From the NCBI RefSeq assembly GCF_001513975.1, contig NZ_KQ947986.1:350713-414712 (forward strand): DNA of 64,000 nt, in the 5' to 3' direction. The position numbers were made by a program, and so were the translations under genes. The notes beneath the pieces are model-generated. The model worked only from the letters and a program-made list of their open reading frames with translations, had not been told where the DNA came from and searched no databases. Below are positions 8,213-18,477 of the stretch, in pieces (within the stretch, counting starts at the first letter, position 1; each line of letters opens with the position of its first letter). Source of the DNA: Streptomyces curacoi (lineage in GTDB: Bacteria > Actinomycetota > Actinomycetes > Streptomycetales > Streptomycetaceae).

Positions 8213-9391
8213 ATGAGCAGGCTGGACAGGACGGACCGTCCCTACGACATCGTGCTCTTCGGAGCCACCGGCTTCGTCGGGACACTCACCGCGCAGTACC
8301 TCGCGGCACACGCGCCCGAGGGTCTGCGCTGGGCGATCGCCGGCCGCGACGGGAAGAAGCTGGAGCTGCTGCGCGAAGCTCTGCCGGGCGGCGCGGAGGT
8401 GGGGCTGCTGGAGGCGGACGTGTCCGATCCGGCCTCGCTGCGGCGGCTCGCCGAGCACGCGCGCGTGGTGGCGACTACGGTCGGACCCTATGTGACGTAC
8501 GGCGAGGAACTCGTCGCGGCCTGCGCGGACACCGGCGCCGACTGTCTCGACCTCACCGGTGAGCCGGAGTTCGTGGACCGGGTGTACGTCCGCTACGACG
8601 CACGCGCGCGTGAGACCGGCTCACGGCTGGTCCACGCCTGTGGTTTCGACTCCGTGCCGCACGATCTGGGCGTGTACTTCACCGTCCAGCAGCTGCCGGC
8701 GGGGGTGCCGCTGACGGTGGACGGGTTCGTGACCGTCGACGCGGCCTTCTCGGGCGGTACGTTCGCTTCGGCGCTCACCCAGTTCTCGCGCGGCCGGCAG
8801 ATGTGGGCCGCCGCCCGGGACCGCGCCCGGCACGAGCCGCGGCTGGTGGGGCGCCGGGCCCAGGCCCCGACGGGTGCGCCCCGGTTCGCCAAGGAGGTCG
8901 GCGCCTGGGCGCTGCCGCTGCCGACGATCGACCCGCAGATCGTCCGGCGGTCGGCGAAGGCCCTGGAGCGCTACGGCCCGGACTTCCGTTACCGCCACTA
9001 CGCCGCCGTACGGCATCTGCCCGTCGCCGTCGGCGGGGTCGCGGCCCTCGGCGCGCTCGCCACGGCCGCCCAACTGCCGCCCGCGCGGCGCTGGTTGTCG
9101 GAGCGGCTGAAGCCCGGGGACGGGCCGAGCCCGCAGAAGCGTGCGAAGAGCTGGTTCTCGGTCCGGTTCGTCGGCGAGGGCGGCGGCCGACGGGTGTTCA
9201 CCGAGGTGGCGGGCGGCGACCCCGGGTACGACGAGACGGCGAAGATGTTCGCCGAGTCGGCGCTGTCCCTGGCCTTCGACGACCTGCCGCCCACGGCCGG
9301 GCAGGTCACGACGGCGGTCGCGATGGGGGACGCGCTGATCGAGCGGCTGCGCCGGGCGGGGATCACCTTCCGGGTCGCCGCGACCCGGTGA
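8213..9391 (+). CDS. Saccharopine-dehydrogenase / trans-acting enoyl-reductase-like protein
   Basis: A 392-residue NAD(P)-dependent oxidoreductase-like protein. It has an N-terminal Rossmann fold (YDIVLFGATGFVGTLTAQYL, about residues 10-30) and VATTVGPYVTYGEELVAACA, typical of PF03435-type saccharopine dehydrogenase relatives, including mycobacterial Rv2449c and trans-acting enoyl reductases. A HACGFDSVPHDLG motif follows. ATG 8213 is preceded by AAGGGG at a good distance. A hydrophobic stretch near VAVGGVAALGALATAA could be membrane-associated. The substrate is unknown, and a role in lipid modification is only suggested by the family. Confidence 0.85.
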   Translation: MSRLDRTDRPYDIVLFGATGFVGTLTAQYLAAHAPEGLRWAIAGRDGKKLELLREALPGGAEVGLLEADVSDPASLRRLAEHARVVATTVGPYVTYGEELVAACADTGADCLDLTGEPEFVDRVYVRYDARARETGSRLVHACGFDSVPHDLGVYFTVQQLPAGVPLTVDGFVTVDAAFSGGTFASALTQFSRGRQMWAAARDRARHEPRLVGRRAQAPTGAPRFAKEVGAWALPLPTIDPQIVRRSAKALERYGPDFRYRHYAAVRHLPVAVGGVAALGALATAAQLPPARRWLSERLKPGDGPSPQKRAKSWFSVRFVGEGGGRRVFTEVAGGDPGYDETAKMFAESALSLAFDDLPPTAGQVTTAVAMGDALIERLRRAGITFRVAATR

Positions 9392-9429
9392 CCCGATGTC
9401 GCCGCCACCCGCTGAACCGCTGTCGCGGC

Positions 9430-9457
9430 GGCCGTTCCACCTGACCGCGGAACGGCC
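9430..9457. terminator. Bidirectional hairpin terminator
   Basis: A perfect 9-bp stem (GGCCGTTCC / GGAACGGCC) with a 10-nt loop lies between two converging genes. There is no clear U-tract, as is common in high-GC actinomycetes. Confidence 0.6.
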
Positions 9458-9463
9458 GGGCCC

Positions 9464-9610
9464 CTAGAGCGGCCACCCCGCGATGGTGTAGATCATCCCG
9501 ACGATCCAGCCGAGCCCCGCGAGCGTGGCGAGGACCAGCGCGGCCGTCACGGCACGCTCGACGGGGCGGTCGGGGTCGGCGAGGGGCTTCGGGGAGTGGT
9601 GCGTCGTCAT
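9464..9610 (-). CDS. Small single-pass membrane protein
   Basis: A 48-residue protein, MTTHHSPKPLADPDRP followed by VERAVTAALVLATLAGLGWI and VGMIYTIAGWPL. A hydrophilic N terminus of about 18 residues precedes one transmembrane helix of 25 or more residues reaching nearly to the C terminus. ATG 9610 is preferred over a start at 9646 because it gives a compact tail-anchored protein. No family function is known. The terminator hairpin immediately downstream and normal codon bias support a real gene. Confidence 0.6.
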   Translation of the reverse strand: MTTHHSPKPLADPDRPVERAVTAALVLATLAGLGWIVGMIYTIAGWPL

Positions 9611-9671
9611 GGGGCCCAGCCTGCCGATCACCGCAGGGGGCGACATCCGTACAGGTACTCAGGCGACGTAC

Positions 9672-9930
9672 TCAACCGGCGTCGTCGGTCTCCGGCCAGT
9701 CCCCCAGCGCTTGCGCGATCCGTTCCCGCACGGACGGATCGGACGCGGCGGTGGCGATCCGGACGGCCAGGGGGCCGATCTGCCGGCCCGCGTGATGGTC
9801 GTAGAAGGGCGGGGGCCCCGCCTCGTTGTGGGCGACCTTGCCGACCAGCTCCGCGAGACGGACCAGCAGTCGATGTTGTTCGGTCGGATGCTCCCAGGCT
9901 TCCAGCCCTCGCCCGCGGACCAGCCCGAAA
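9672..9930 (-). pseudogene. Start-less coding remnant downstream of nfi
   Basis: On the minus strand an open frame ending in TGA at 9672 encodes, in order, LEAWEHPTEQHRLLVRLAEL, VGKVAHNEAGPPPFYDHH, AGRQIGPLAVRIATAA and SDPSVRERIAQALGDWP, with coding-like third-position GC. Going upstream in this frame to the previous stop (inside the end of nfi) there is no ATG, GTG or TTG. It therefore looks like the C-terminal remainder of a gene that lost its 5' part, or one that starts at a rare codon. The family was not recognised. Confidence 0.4.
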
Positions 9931-9963
9931 GGGCAGCGGCTGACGCTCGAACAGGGACCGCCC

Positions 9964-10701
9964 TCAGCTCCGAGTGGGGTCCGCAGCCGTCCGGGCGGCG
10001 AGTTCCGGACTCCGACCGGTCGCCTCCTTCAGTGCCCGTCGGCACAAGGAGTCCGCTCGGCGCGTCGTCTCCGGAAGGCGGTAGGCGGGGGTCAGCGCGA
10101 GGGTGTGGGCGCAGGCGTTGTCGAGGCTCACCCGGTGGCCGACCGAGACGAAGACGGGTTTGACGGAGTCGCGGGTGCGCAGTGCCCGGCCGACCACCTC
10201 GTCGCCCGCCGTCAGCGGCGTGCAGGAGCCGCGGGGCGCGTCCGGGTCGTCGTAGGTGAAGGTGAACGGGTTCTTGGCGACGCCGATGGTCGGGAGGCCG
10301 GTGAGGACGCCGAGGTGGCTGGCGAGGCCGAAGCGGCGGGGGTGGGCGAGGCCGTAGCCGTCGCAGACGACGAGGCCGGGCGGGCACGGCAGGGCGTCGA
10401 GGGCGGCCAGCACCGTGGGGATCTCGCGGAAGGCGAGCAGGCCGGGGACGTAGGGGAAGGAGATCCGCCCGACGGCCGTGGCCTCGGCGACGGCCTCCAG
10501 GGTCGCCGCGTCGAGGACGACCGCCGCGGCGGCGACCACGTCCCGCTCGTCGTCGTAGGCCACGTCGACGCCGGTCACGTGCCCGGCTCCGGGCGGCGGC
10601 CCCGGCTCGTCGAGCACCACCCGCTCCCGCAACTCGTCCTGAACGGCGCGGGCTTCGTCCTCGGTCGCGGGCCAGCCCGCGGGAATGCGTACGGTCGTCA
10701 T
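9964..10701 (-). CDS. nfi: Endonuclease V (deoxyinosine 3' endonuclease)
   Basis: A 245-residue repair nuclease that nicks DNA at the second phosphodiester 3' of deoxyinosine. Family motifs are present in order: GVDVAYDD with the first catalytic Asp, FPYVPGLLAFREIPTVLAAL with the catalytic Glu, and LVVCDGYGLAHPRRFGLASH with the second Asp and the DNA-contacting region. GLPTIGVAKNPF follows with its conserved lysine. ATG 10701 is chosen as family-like; GTG 10710 is a close alternative. It overlaps nothing and is divergent from the YciI gene. Confidence 0.93.
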   Translation of the reverse strand: MTTVRIPAGWPATEDEARAVQDELRERVVLDEPGPPPGAGHVTGVDVAYDDERDVVAAAAVVLDAATLEAVAEATAVGRISFPYVPGLLAFREIPTVLAALDALPCPPGLVVCDGYGLAHPRRFGLASHLGVLTGLPTIGVAKNPFTFTYDDPDAPRGSCTPLTAGDEVVGRALRTRDSVKPVFVSVGHRVSLDNACAHTLALTPAYRLPETTRRADSLCRRALKEATGRSPELAARTAADPTRS

Positions 10702-10764
10702 CGTGGTCACGAGGGTACGGGGCCGCCGCCGGCCGGCGTCGGCCCCGGGGGTAGGCTCGCGATC

Positions 10765-11061
10765 ATGTTCGTACTCGAGCTGACCTACACCGCACCGCTC
10801 GACGCCGTCGACGCCGTGCTGGAGGCTCATGTGGCGTGGCTCGACGAGCAGTACGAGAAGGGCCGTTTCCTCGCGTCCGGGCGCAAGAATCCCCGCGACG
10901 GCGGGGTGATCCTCGCCGTCGCGGAGGACCGGGCACGGATCGAGGAGATCGCCGCGAGCGACCCGTTCGTGGCCGCCGGGGTCTGCGCGTACCGCATCAC
11001 CGATTTCACCGCCACGAAGACGGCGCCGGAACTGGAGCGGTACCGCGAGACGCTCGCCTGA
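10765..11061 (+). CDS. YciI-family protein
   Basis: A 98-residue YCII-domain protein with a ferredoxin-like alpha/beta fold. It starts MFVLELTYTAPLDAVDAVLEAH, carries the conserved His in EAHVAWLDEQYEKGRFLASG, and ends with DPFVAAGVCAYRITDF. The His-Asp pair of this family is proposed to be catalytic, but substrates are generally unknown. It is a single gene that converges on the basic Rho-N-like gene with only 3 nt between stop codons. Confidence 0.9.
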   Translation: MFVLELTYTAPLDAVDAVLEAHVAWLDEQYEKGRFLASGRKNPRDGGVILAVAEDRARIEEIAASDPFVAAGVCAYRITDFTATKTAPELERYRETLA

Positions 11062-11064
11062 GCC

Positions 11065-11388
11065 TCACTTGCCCAGGGCCTGCTTGAGCTGGCTCTTGTT
11101 CATGTCCGAACGGCCGTGGATGTTGCGCTTCTTGGCCTCCTCGTACAGCTGGTCGTAAGTGGGCCCCTGGGAGCCCTGGCCGGACCGCTGGCCGCCGCGC
11201 CGGCCGGAGGACTTGTCCTGGGTGGAGGTGCGGCTGGCGGACTTCGACTCGCCGGACCGGGCGCGTTCCTTGTTCACCGTCCGCGCCGCGATCTCCTTGG
11301 CGCGCGAGGTGCTCTCGCCCCGGTCCTGGGCGCTCTTCTTGATGTGCTCGTACTGGCGTTCCCGCTTGGAGCTCGAACCGGCTGGCAT
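11065..11388 (-). CDS. Basic Rho-N-domain protein (DUF7218 / plasmid-stabilisation-like)
   Basis: A 107-residue, highly charged protein. An N-terminal basic helix (SSSKRERQYEHIKKSAQDRG) is followed by a Ser/Arg/Gly-rich low-complexity linker. A C-terminal Rho-termination-factor-N-like helix-extended-helix (PTYDQLYEEAKKRNIHGRSD, MNKSQLKQALGK) completes it. ATG 11388 is preceded by GGAG. The composition suggests nucleic-acid binding; its role is not known, although relatives are often labelled plasmid-stabilisation proteins. Confidence 0.8.
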   Translation of the reverse strand: MPAGSSSKRERQYEHIKKSAQDRGESTSRAKEIAARTVNKERARSGESKSASRTSTQDKSSGRRGGQRSGQGSQGPTYDQLYEEAKKRNIHGRSDMNKSQLKQALGK

Positions 11389-11435
11389 GTGAGTCACTCC
11401 TCTCGCAGTCGGCGTCCGAGTACCCACATTCCGGT

Positions 11436-12539
11436 TCAGCTCTCCAGCCGTGCGACCCGGCCCTTCTCGCCCGCGGCCCAGCAGCCCAGGTCCGGCGCGC
11501 AGTCCACCGTGTCGTACGAGCCGGTGTCGACGGTCCGCCAGGTGCGGCCGCCGTCCGTCGTCAGATCGGTGCCGGTGGGGCCGACCGCGAGGGCGGCGGT
11601 GCGGCTGTGCGGGAGCCAGGCGACGCCGGAGCGGTAGGCGATCACCGGCGTCGCGGCGGGCCGCCAGGTGGCGCCCCCGTCGCCGGTCCGGGCGGCAGCC
11701 CGCGGGGAGGCCTGGTCGGGGCGGTAGTCGCCGCCGACCGCGAGGCCGTGGGTGCGGTCGCGGAAGGCGAGGGCGAAGACACCGCGGGCCGGATCGCCCG
11801 CCGGGACCGGTACGTCGGCGGCCGTCCAGGTCAGTCCGCGGTCGCCGGAATGCAGCACACGCGCGCGTGCGGCCCCGCCGGTGGCCAGCCAGACGTCCTT
11901 CGGCCCGGAGCCGACCAGGCACTGCCCGCTCGCCGCGAAGCCGGCCTCGCCCTCCAGCGCGGCGGGCATCCCGTCACTCGGCAGCACCTTCCAGGAGCGT
12001 CCGCCGTCGCTGGTGGACAGGATGCGGAACTTTCCGTCCACGGGGTCGCTCATCGCCAGGCCGTGGCGGCGGTCGAAGAAGGTGAGGCAGTCGTAGAAGG
12101 CCCGCGCGTCGGTGTTGCGGAAGGACTCGGTCCAGGTGGTGCCGCCGTCGTCCGTGCGGTACACCCGGGACGCCTCGCCCTCACCGATGGCCAGCACCAC
12201 CGCGCGCCGCGCGTCGAACGCCTCGACGTCCCGGAACTGCAGCTCGCCGGCGCCGGGCGGTGAGACGTTCCGCCAGGTCGTGCCGCCGTCGGTGGTGCGC
12301 AGGACGGTGCCCTGGGTTCCGGCCAGCCACGCGGTGTTCCGGCCGACCGCCGACAGCCCCCGGAAGCGCACCTCGGGGGTGCCGCTGTCCTTGAGTTCCC
12401 AGTGCGGTGCCCGGCGCTCCGGCTGGTGCGCCTGGGCGGGTACGGCCGTCAGCGCGGCCAGCGCCGCCCCGCACGCCGCCCCCGCGGTAAGTGTCCGAAA
12501 CGTACGCCCCGACCGTCGCGTGCTCCCCGAACGCCTCAT
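11436..12539 (-). CDS. Secreted BNR/YCF48-like beta-propeller protein
   Basis: A 367-residue exported protein. The signal peptide starts MRRSGSTRRSGRTFRTLTAG and ends near AVPAQA; its arginine-rich n-region could suit Sec or Tat. The mature part holds at least six Asp-box/BNR-type repeats (TTDGGTTW, TDDGGTTW, TSDGGRSW, SGDRGLTW, TGDGGATW, TTDGGRTW), which predict a six- or seven-bladed propeller. This is like photosystem-II-assembly YCF48 relatives and sialidase-fold proteins. No sialidase catalytic set was recognised, so an extracellular binding or scaffold role is likely. ATG 12539 places the signal peptide correctly; an upstream in-frame start at 12662 would bury it. Confidence 0.82.
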   Translation of the reverse strand: MRRSGSTRRSGRTFRTLTAGAACGAALAALTAVPAQAHQPERRAPHWELKDSGTPEVRFRGLSAVGRNTAWLAGTQGTVLRTTDGGTTWRNVSPPGAGELQFRDVEAFDARRAVVLAIGEGEASRVYRTDDGGTTWTESFRNTDARAFYDCLTFFDRRHGLAMSDPVDGKFRILSTSDGGRSWKVLPSDGMPAALEGEAGFAASGQCLVGSGPKDVWLATGGAARARVLHSGDRGLTWTAADVPVPAGDPARGVFALAFRDRTHGLAVGGDYRPDQASPRAAARTGDGGATWRPAATPVIAYRSGVAWLPHSRTAALAVGPTGTDLTTDGGRTWRTVDTGSYDTVDCAPDLGCWAAGEKGRVARLES

Positions 12540-12762
12540 GGCGGGCGAAGCTAGCCGACCGCCCCGGTGCCGTCCAGATGGCCCCGGCGGCCACATGTGA
12601 CTTTCCAGGCACAGAAGGGCGAACCCCCCACGGCCGTGCATGAAGGCGGTGACAGAGGTCACTCGGCATGGGTGTGCACGGATTGGCCGATTCCGTCGTC
12701 TCTACCAGTGCCCGGTCTCGTCCGCCCGGATGTCCGTCCAGTCGTCACAAGGGAGCAAGGCG

Positions 12763-13179
12763 TTGTCCACCGTCATCGAGCAGCCCGTTGAGGCCCGTCT
12801 CGTCGCCGCCGCACCGCGGATGCCGAGCATTCCCGCGACCCTTCACTACGACCGGCGTGACCCGTTCGCCGTCCGGATGACCTTCCCGGCCCCGGCCACC
12901 CTGGAGGGTGTGGAGGTCTGCTGGACCTTCAGCCGCGAGCTGCTCGTGGCCGGCCTGGAGGGGCCGGAGGGGCACGGCGACGTCCGGGTGCGGCCGTACG
13001 GCTTCGACCGTACGGTCCTGGAGTTCCACGCGCCCGAGGGCACCGCGGTCGTGCACATCCGCACCGGCGAGGTACAGCGCTTCCTGCGGTCCACCAGCGA
13101 GCTGGTGCCTTTCGGCCTGGAGCACCTCCAGCTCGACATGGACCGTGACCTGGCGGAACTGATGCGGGACGCCTGCTGA
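12763..13179 (+). CDS. ssgD: SsgA-like protein, probable SsgD
   Basis: A 138-residue SsgA-like (SALP) protein, a family restricted to morphologically complex actinomycetes that directs peptidoglycan synthesis and septum placement. Family motifs are IPATLHYDRRDPFAVRMTF, VCWTFSRELLVAGL, GHGDVRVRPYG, and LEHLQLDMDRDLAELM at the C terminus. The rare start TTG 12763 is chosen because AAGGGAGCAAGG lies just upstream and the product aligns with the short family N terminus. Assignment as SsgD rather than another SALP rests on sequence memory and on gene order beside the ABC-F/UvrA-like pair. Confidence 0.8.
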   Translation: MSTVIEQPVEARLVAAAPRMPSIPATLHYDRRDPFAVRMTFPAPATLEGVEVCWTFSRELLVAGLEGPEGHGDVRVRPYGFDRTVLEFHAPEGTAVVHIRTGEVQRFLRSTSELVPFGLEHLQLDMDRDLAELMRDAC

Positions 13180-13234
13180 CGGCGGAAAGGACGCGGGGCG
13201 TGCTGAGCCGCCCCTCCGGGCCCCTTTAAATACG

Positions 13235-13263
13235 TTGACACCCTCATAGCTCCCTCCTACGGT
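13235..13263 (+). promoter_or_regulatory. Vegetative-type promoter of the ABC-F operon
   Basis: A perfect -35 TTGACA (13235-13240), a 17-bp spacer and a -10 TACGGT (13258-13263) place transcription start near 13270. That start leaves a leader of about 220 nt before the ABC-F start codon. Confidence 0.7.
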
Positions 13264-13265
13264 GT

Positions 13266-13489
13266 ACGACGGTCCTGTTGCCGTCGATTGGAGAAGGACG
13301 TTGCTCGTCTGAGGTCCTGAGACACCGCGTCACACACCTGAGGTGTGTGTGCGCCGCGTGCGACCTCGGCGTTCGAGCCGTCCTCCGGAAACAGGGCTTT
13401 TCTCATGCCCCCCTGAGGCCTCCCCGGTGGTCGCCGGTGTCTCGATACGCGTTTGCCCTTGATCGCTTCGAGCATCCGCGGAGGCCCGT
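13266..13489 (+). promoter_or_regulatory. Leader with upstream ORF and hairpins, a probable ribosome-mediated attenuator
   Basis: The leader holds, in order: a hairpin (GACGG / CCGTC, about 13269-13286); the strong Shine-Dalgarno GGAGAAGG (13290-13297) and a three-codon ORF (13301-13312); a strong hairpin with arms 13331-13338 and 13342-13349 and loop TGA; and a weak stem from about 13376 running into GGGCTTTTC near 13395, which may act as a terminator. ABC-F resistance genes are often controlled by antibiotic-stalled ribosomes on short leader ORFs. The layout fits, but the folding switch is inferred. Confidence 0.55.
13301..13312 (+). CDS. Three-codon leader ORF (Met-Leu-Val)
   Basis: TTG CTC GTC TGA preceded by GGAGAAGG at a 3-nt spacing. 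It is too short to be a functional protein and is interpreted as a ribosome-positioning leader peptide for the downstream ABC-F gene. Confidence 0.5.
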   Translation: MLV

Positions 13490-15115
13490 ATGTCTACTTC
13501 CATCACCTGTACGTCCCTTGCCTTCACCTGGCCCGACGGCACCCCCGTCTTCGAGGGCCTCGACGTCGCCTTCGGCCCCGGCCGTACCGGGCTCGTCGGC
13601 ATCAACGGGTCGGGGAAGTCAACCCTGTTGAAGCTCATCGCGGGTGAACTGCCCCCGGCCGACGGCGCGGTGCGCGTCGCGGGCGAGGTCGGCTACCTCC
13701 CGCAGAACGTCACGCTGGACACCTGCCTGAAGGTCGACGAGGCCCTCGGTATCGCCGCCAAGCGTGTCGCGCTGCACGGCATCGAGGCCGGTGACGTGGC
13801 CGAGGAGCACTTCGAGACCGTCGGCGACGACTGGGACGTGGAGGAGCGTGCCCTCGCCACCCTCGGCGAACTCGGGCTCGCGCACGTCGAGTTGGACCGC
13901 ACGATCGGCGAGGTGTCGGGCGGCGAGTCGGTACTGTTGCGGCTCGCCGCGCTGCTGCTGCGCCGACCGGACGTCCTGCTGCTCGACGAACCCACCAACA
14001 ATCTCGACCTGTACGCGCGCCGGCGGCTGTACGCGGCCGTCGCGTCCTGGCCGGGAGTGATGGTGGTGGTCAGCCACGACCGAGAGCTCCTCGAACTCGT
14101 CGACCAGATCGCCGATCTGCGCTCCGGGGAGATCACCTGGTACGGCGGCAACTACTCCGCGTACGAGGAGGTGCTCGCCACCGAGCAGGAGGCGGCCGAG
14201 CGGATGGTGCGGGTGGCCGAGGCCGACCTGAAGAAGCAGAAGCGCGAACTGGTCGACGCCCAGGTCAAGTTGGCCCGCCGCAAGCGGTACGGCCAGAAGA
14301 TGTGGGACCAGAAGCGCGAGCCGAAGATCGTCATGGGGGCGCGCAAGCGCGCGGCGCAGGAGTCCGCGGGCAAGCACCGCATCATGCACGAGGAGAAGCT
14401 CGCCGAGGCCAAGGAGCGGCTCGACGAGGCGGTGGAGGCCGTACGGGACGACGACGAGATCCGCGTCGACCTGCCGTACACGGCCGTACCGCCGGGCCGG
14501 CAGGTGCTCACCCTCCAGGACCTGGAGCTGGCGTACGGCGCGCGCGTGAGCGGCGGCTTCGATCTGCGCGGTCCGGAGCGGATCGCGCTGATCGGGCGCA
14601 ACGGCGCGGGCAAGACGACGCTGCTGCGGACGATCGCCGGGGAGCTGGAGCCGGTGGCGGGCGAGGTGCGGGCGCATGTCCCGCTCCGCTTCCTGCCGCA
14701 GCGGCTGGACGTGCTGGACGGCGAGAGGTCGGTCGCCGAGAACGTGGCCCGGTTCGCGCCGGGCGCCACCAACAACCGGATCCGGGCGCGCCTCGCCCGC
14801 TTCCTGTTCCGGGGTGCCCGCGCCGACCAGAAGGCGGCGACGCTGTCCGGCGGCGAACGCTTCCGGGCGGCGCTGGCCGCGCTGATGCTGGCCGAGCCCG
14901 CGCCGCAGCTGCTGATGCTGGACGAGCCGACGAACAACCTGGACATGGCGAGCGTACGGCAGCTCACCTCGGCCCTGGAGTCGTACGAGGGGGCGCTGAT
15001 CGTGGCGAGCCACGACCTGCCGTTCCTGGAGTCGATCGGCATCACGCGCCGGCTGTTGCTGGAGGACGGAGAAATGAAGGAAATCACGTCAGAAGCTGTC
15101 GGGTATCCCGCCTAG
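13490..15115 (+). CDS. ABC-F ATPase, probable antibiotic-resistance ribosomal protection protein
   Basis: A 541-residue cytoplasmic protein with two ABC ATPase domains and no membrane segments. Domain 1 has GINGSGKST (about 38-46), signature VSGGES and VLLLDEPTNNLD. The interdomain linker is long and highly charged (about residues 225-310, RVAEADLKKQKRELV through KLAEAKERL), the ribosome-reaching element of ABC-F factors. Domain 2 has IGRNGAGKTT, TLSGGERF and LLMLDEPTNNLD. Such proteins displace drugs from the ribosomal exit-site region. The inducible-looking leader supports a resistance role over a housekeeping EttA role. It is 10 nt upstream of the UvrA-like gene, so the two share an operon. 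Confidence 0.9.
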   Translation: MSTSITCTSLAFTWPDGTPVFEGLDVAFGPGRTGLVGINGSGKSTLLKLIAGELPPADGAVRVAGEVGYLPQNVTLDTCLKVDEALGIAAKRVALHGIEAGDVAEEHFETVGDDWDVEERALATLGELGLAHVELDRTIGEVSGGESVLLRLAALLLRRPDVLLLDEPTNNLDLYARRRLYAAVASWPGVMVVVSHDRELLELVDQIADLRSGEITWYGGNYSAYEEVLATEQEAAERMVRVAEADLKKQKRELVDAQVKLARRKRYGQKMWDQKREPKIVMGARKRAAQESAGKHRIMHEEKLAEAKERLDEAVEAVRDDDEIRVDLPYTAVPPGRQVLTLQDLELAYGARVSGGFDLRGPERIALIGRNGAGKTTLLRTIAGELEPVAGEVRAHVPLRFLPQRLDVLDGERSVAENVARFAPGATNNRIRARLARFLFRGARADQKAATLSGGERFRAALAALMLAEPAPQLLMLDEPTNNLDMASVRQLTSALESYEGALIVASHDLPFLESIGITRRLLLEDGEMKEITSEAVGYPA

Positions 15116-15125
15116 CTTCGGCTGC

Positions 15126-17381
<2,256 letters not shown>

Positions 17382-17480
17382 CCATGAGGGTTTTGTGTGG
17401 GCGGACGGGCCCTGCATGATGGCGGACCGGTGTCCTGTGCATGATGGGCGCCGAAACCTGCCACCGACCCGGAGATCCCC

Positions 17481-18257
17481 GTGCCCAGCAAGAAGGCCCT
17501 CGTCCGCCGCCCCAGCCCGCGCCTCGCCGAAGGGCTGGTGACGCACATCGAGCGGGAGAAGGTCGACGTCGATCTCGCGGTCGAGCAGTGGGAGGCGTAC
17601 GTGGCGGCCCTGCGTACGCACGGCTGGGAGACGGTCGAGGTCGACCCGGCCGACGACTGCCCGGACTCGGTGTTCGTCGAGGACACGGCCGTCATGTACA
17701 AGAACGTCGCGCTGATCACCCGGCCCGGTGCCGAGTCCCGGCGCGCGGAGACCATCGGCGTCGAGGAGGCCGTGGCCTCGCTCGGCTGCTCCGTGAACTG
17801 GATCTGGGAGCCGGGCACGCTGGACGGCGGCGACGTGCTGAAGGTCGGCGACACGATCTACGTCGGCCGCGGCGGCCGCACCAACGCGGCCGGCGTCCAG
17901 CAGCTGCGGGCCGCCTTCGAGCCGCTGGGGGCGCGGATCGTCGCCGTGCCGGTGAGCAAGGTGCTGCACCTGAAGTCGGCGATCACGGCGCTGCCCGACG
18001 GAACGATTCTCGGGCGCATCCCGCAGCTGGACGTCCCGTCGCTGTTCCCGCGTTTCCTGCCGGTGCCGGAGGAGTCCGGGGCGCACGTGGTGCTGCTCGG
18101 CGGCGACAAGCTGCTCATGGCGGCGAGCGCGCCGAAGACCGCGGACCTGCTCGCCGACCTTGGCCACGAGCCCGTCGTGGTCGACATCAGCGAGTTCGAG
18201 AAGCTCGAAGGGTGTGTGACATGTCTCTCGGTGCGGATGCGGGAGCTGTACGCCTGA
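17481..18257 (+). CDS. ddaH: Dimethylargininase / arginine-deiminase-superfamily amidinotransferase
   Basis: A 258-residue pentein-fold enzyme that hydrolyses N-omega-methylated arginines to citrulline and methylamines. Recognisable are DCPDSVFVEDTAVMY (substrate-binding acidic residues), the GTLDGGDVLKVGDTIYVG block, catalytic His in VSKVLHLKSAITAL, and the C-terminal nucleophile Cys in KLEGCVTCLSVRM. The GTG at 17481 follows GGAG. Two copies of TGCATGATGG, at 17413-17422 and 17438-17447, lie upstream and may be regulatory. A strong terminator follows the gene. Confidence 0.92.
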   Translation: MPSKKALVRRPSPRLAEGLVTHIEREKVDVDLAVEQWEAYVAALRTHGWETVEVDPADDCPDSVFVEDTAVMYKNVALITRPGAESRRAETIGVEEAVASLGCSVNWIWEPGTLDGGDVLKVGDTIYVGRGGRTNAAGVQQLRAAFEPLGARIVAVPVSKVLHLKSAITALPDGTILGRIPQLDVPSLFPRFLPVPEESGAHVVLLGGDKLLMAASAPKTADLLADLGHEPVVVDISEFEKLEGCVTCLSVRMRELYA

Positions 18258-18280
18258 CCCGCTGAGCGACACGCTGTTCA

Positions 18281-18310
18281 GCCCCGGGACCTGCGGGTCC
18301 CGGGGCTTTT
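18281..18310 (+). terminator. Rho-independent terminator after ddaH
   Basis: An 11-bp GC stem (arms 18281-18291 and 18296-18306, loop TGCG) is followed directly by TTTT. It is the clearest intrinsic terminator in the window. Confidence 0.9.
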
Positions 18311-18370
18311 CGCATACCCGGGAATTCCCGGGCGGAACGGCGGCTGATCAGCAGTCTTTACGCCACTCTT

Positions 18371-18420
18371 AACCTACGGCTTCGTAACCTACGGATTCGT
18401 AGCCTACGATTCCGTAGGTT
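18371..18420 (+). repeat. Three 15-bp operator-like repeats upstream of the desaturase
   Basis: Three head-to-tail 15-bp units (18371-18385, 18386-18400, 18401-18415) share the pattern A(A/G)CCTACG..T.CGT. They are followed by AGGTT, so the array starts AACCTACGG and ends CCGTAGGTT and is itself an inverted repeat. Internal CTACG/CGTAG dyads recur. The array lies 58-107 nt before the desaturase GTG and is most simply a multi-site operator. Confidence 0.6.
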
Positions 18421-18477
18421 CCCGGCAACCGCTCGCCGGTCACCTCTGGCCCATGTTGTGCGTCCCCTGGAGTTCCC

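Noticed and set aside
12640..12762. Upstream extension of the SsgA-like protein
   Set aside because: The extra 41 codons have no family similarity, and a good Shine-Dalgarno precedes TTG 12763.
13278..13631. ORFs overlapping the ABC-F leader
   Set aside because: They cross the hairpins and the ABC-F start out of frame; only the three-codon ORF has a strong Shine-Dalgarno.
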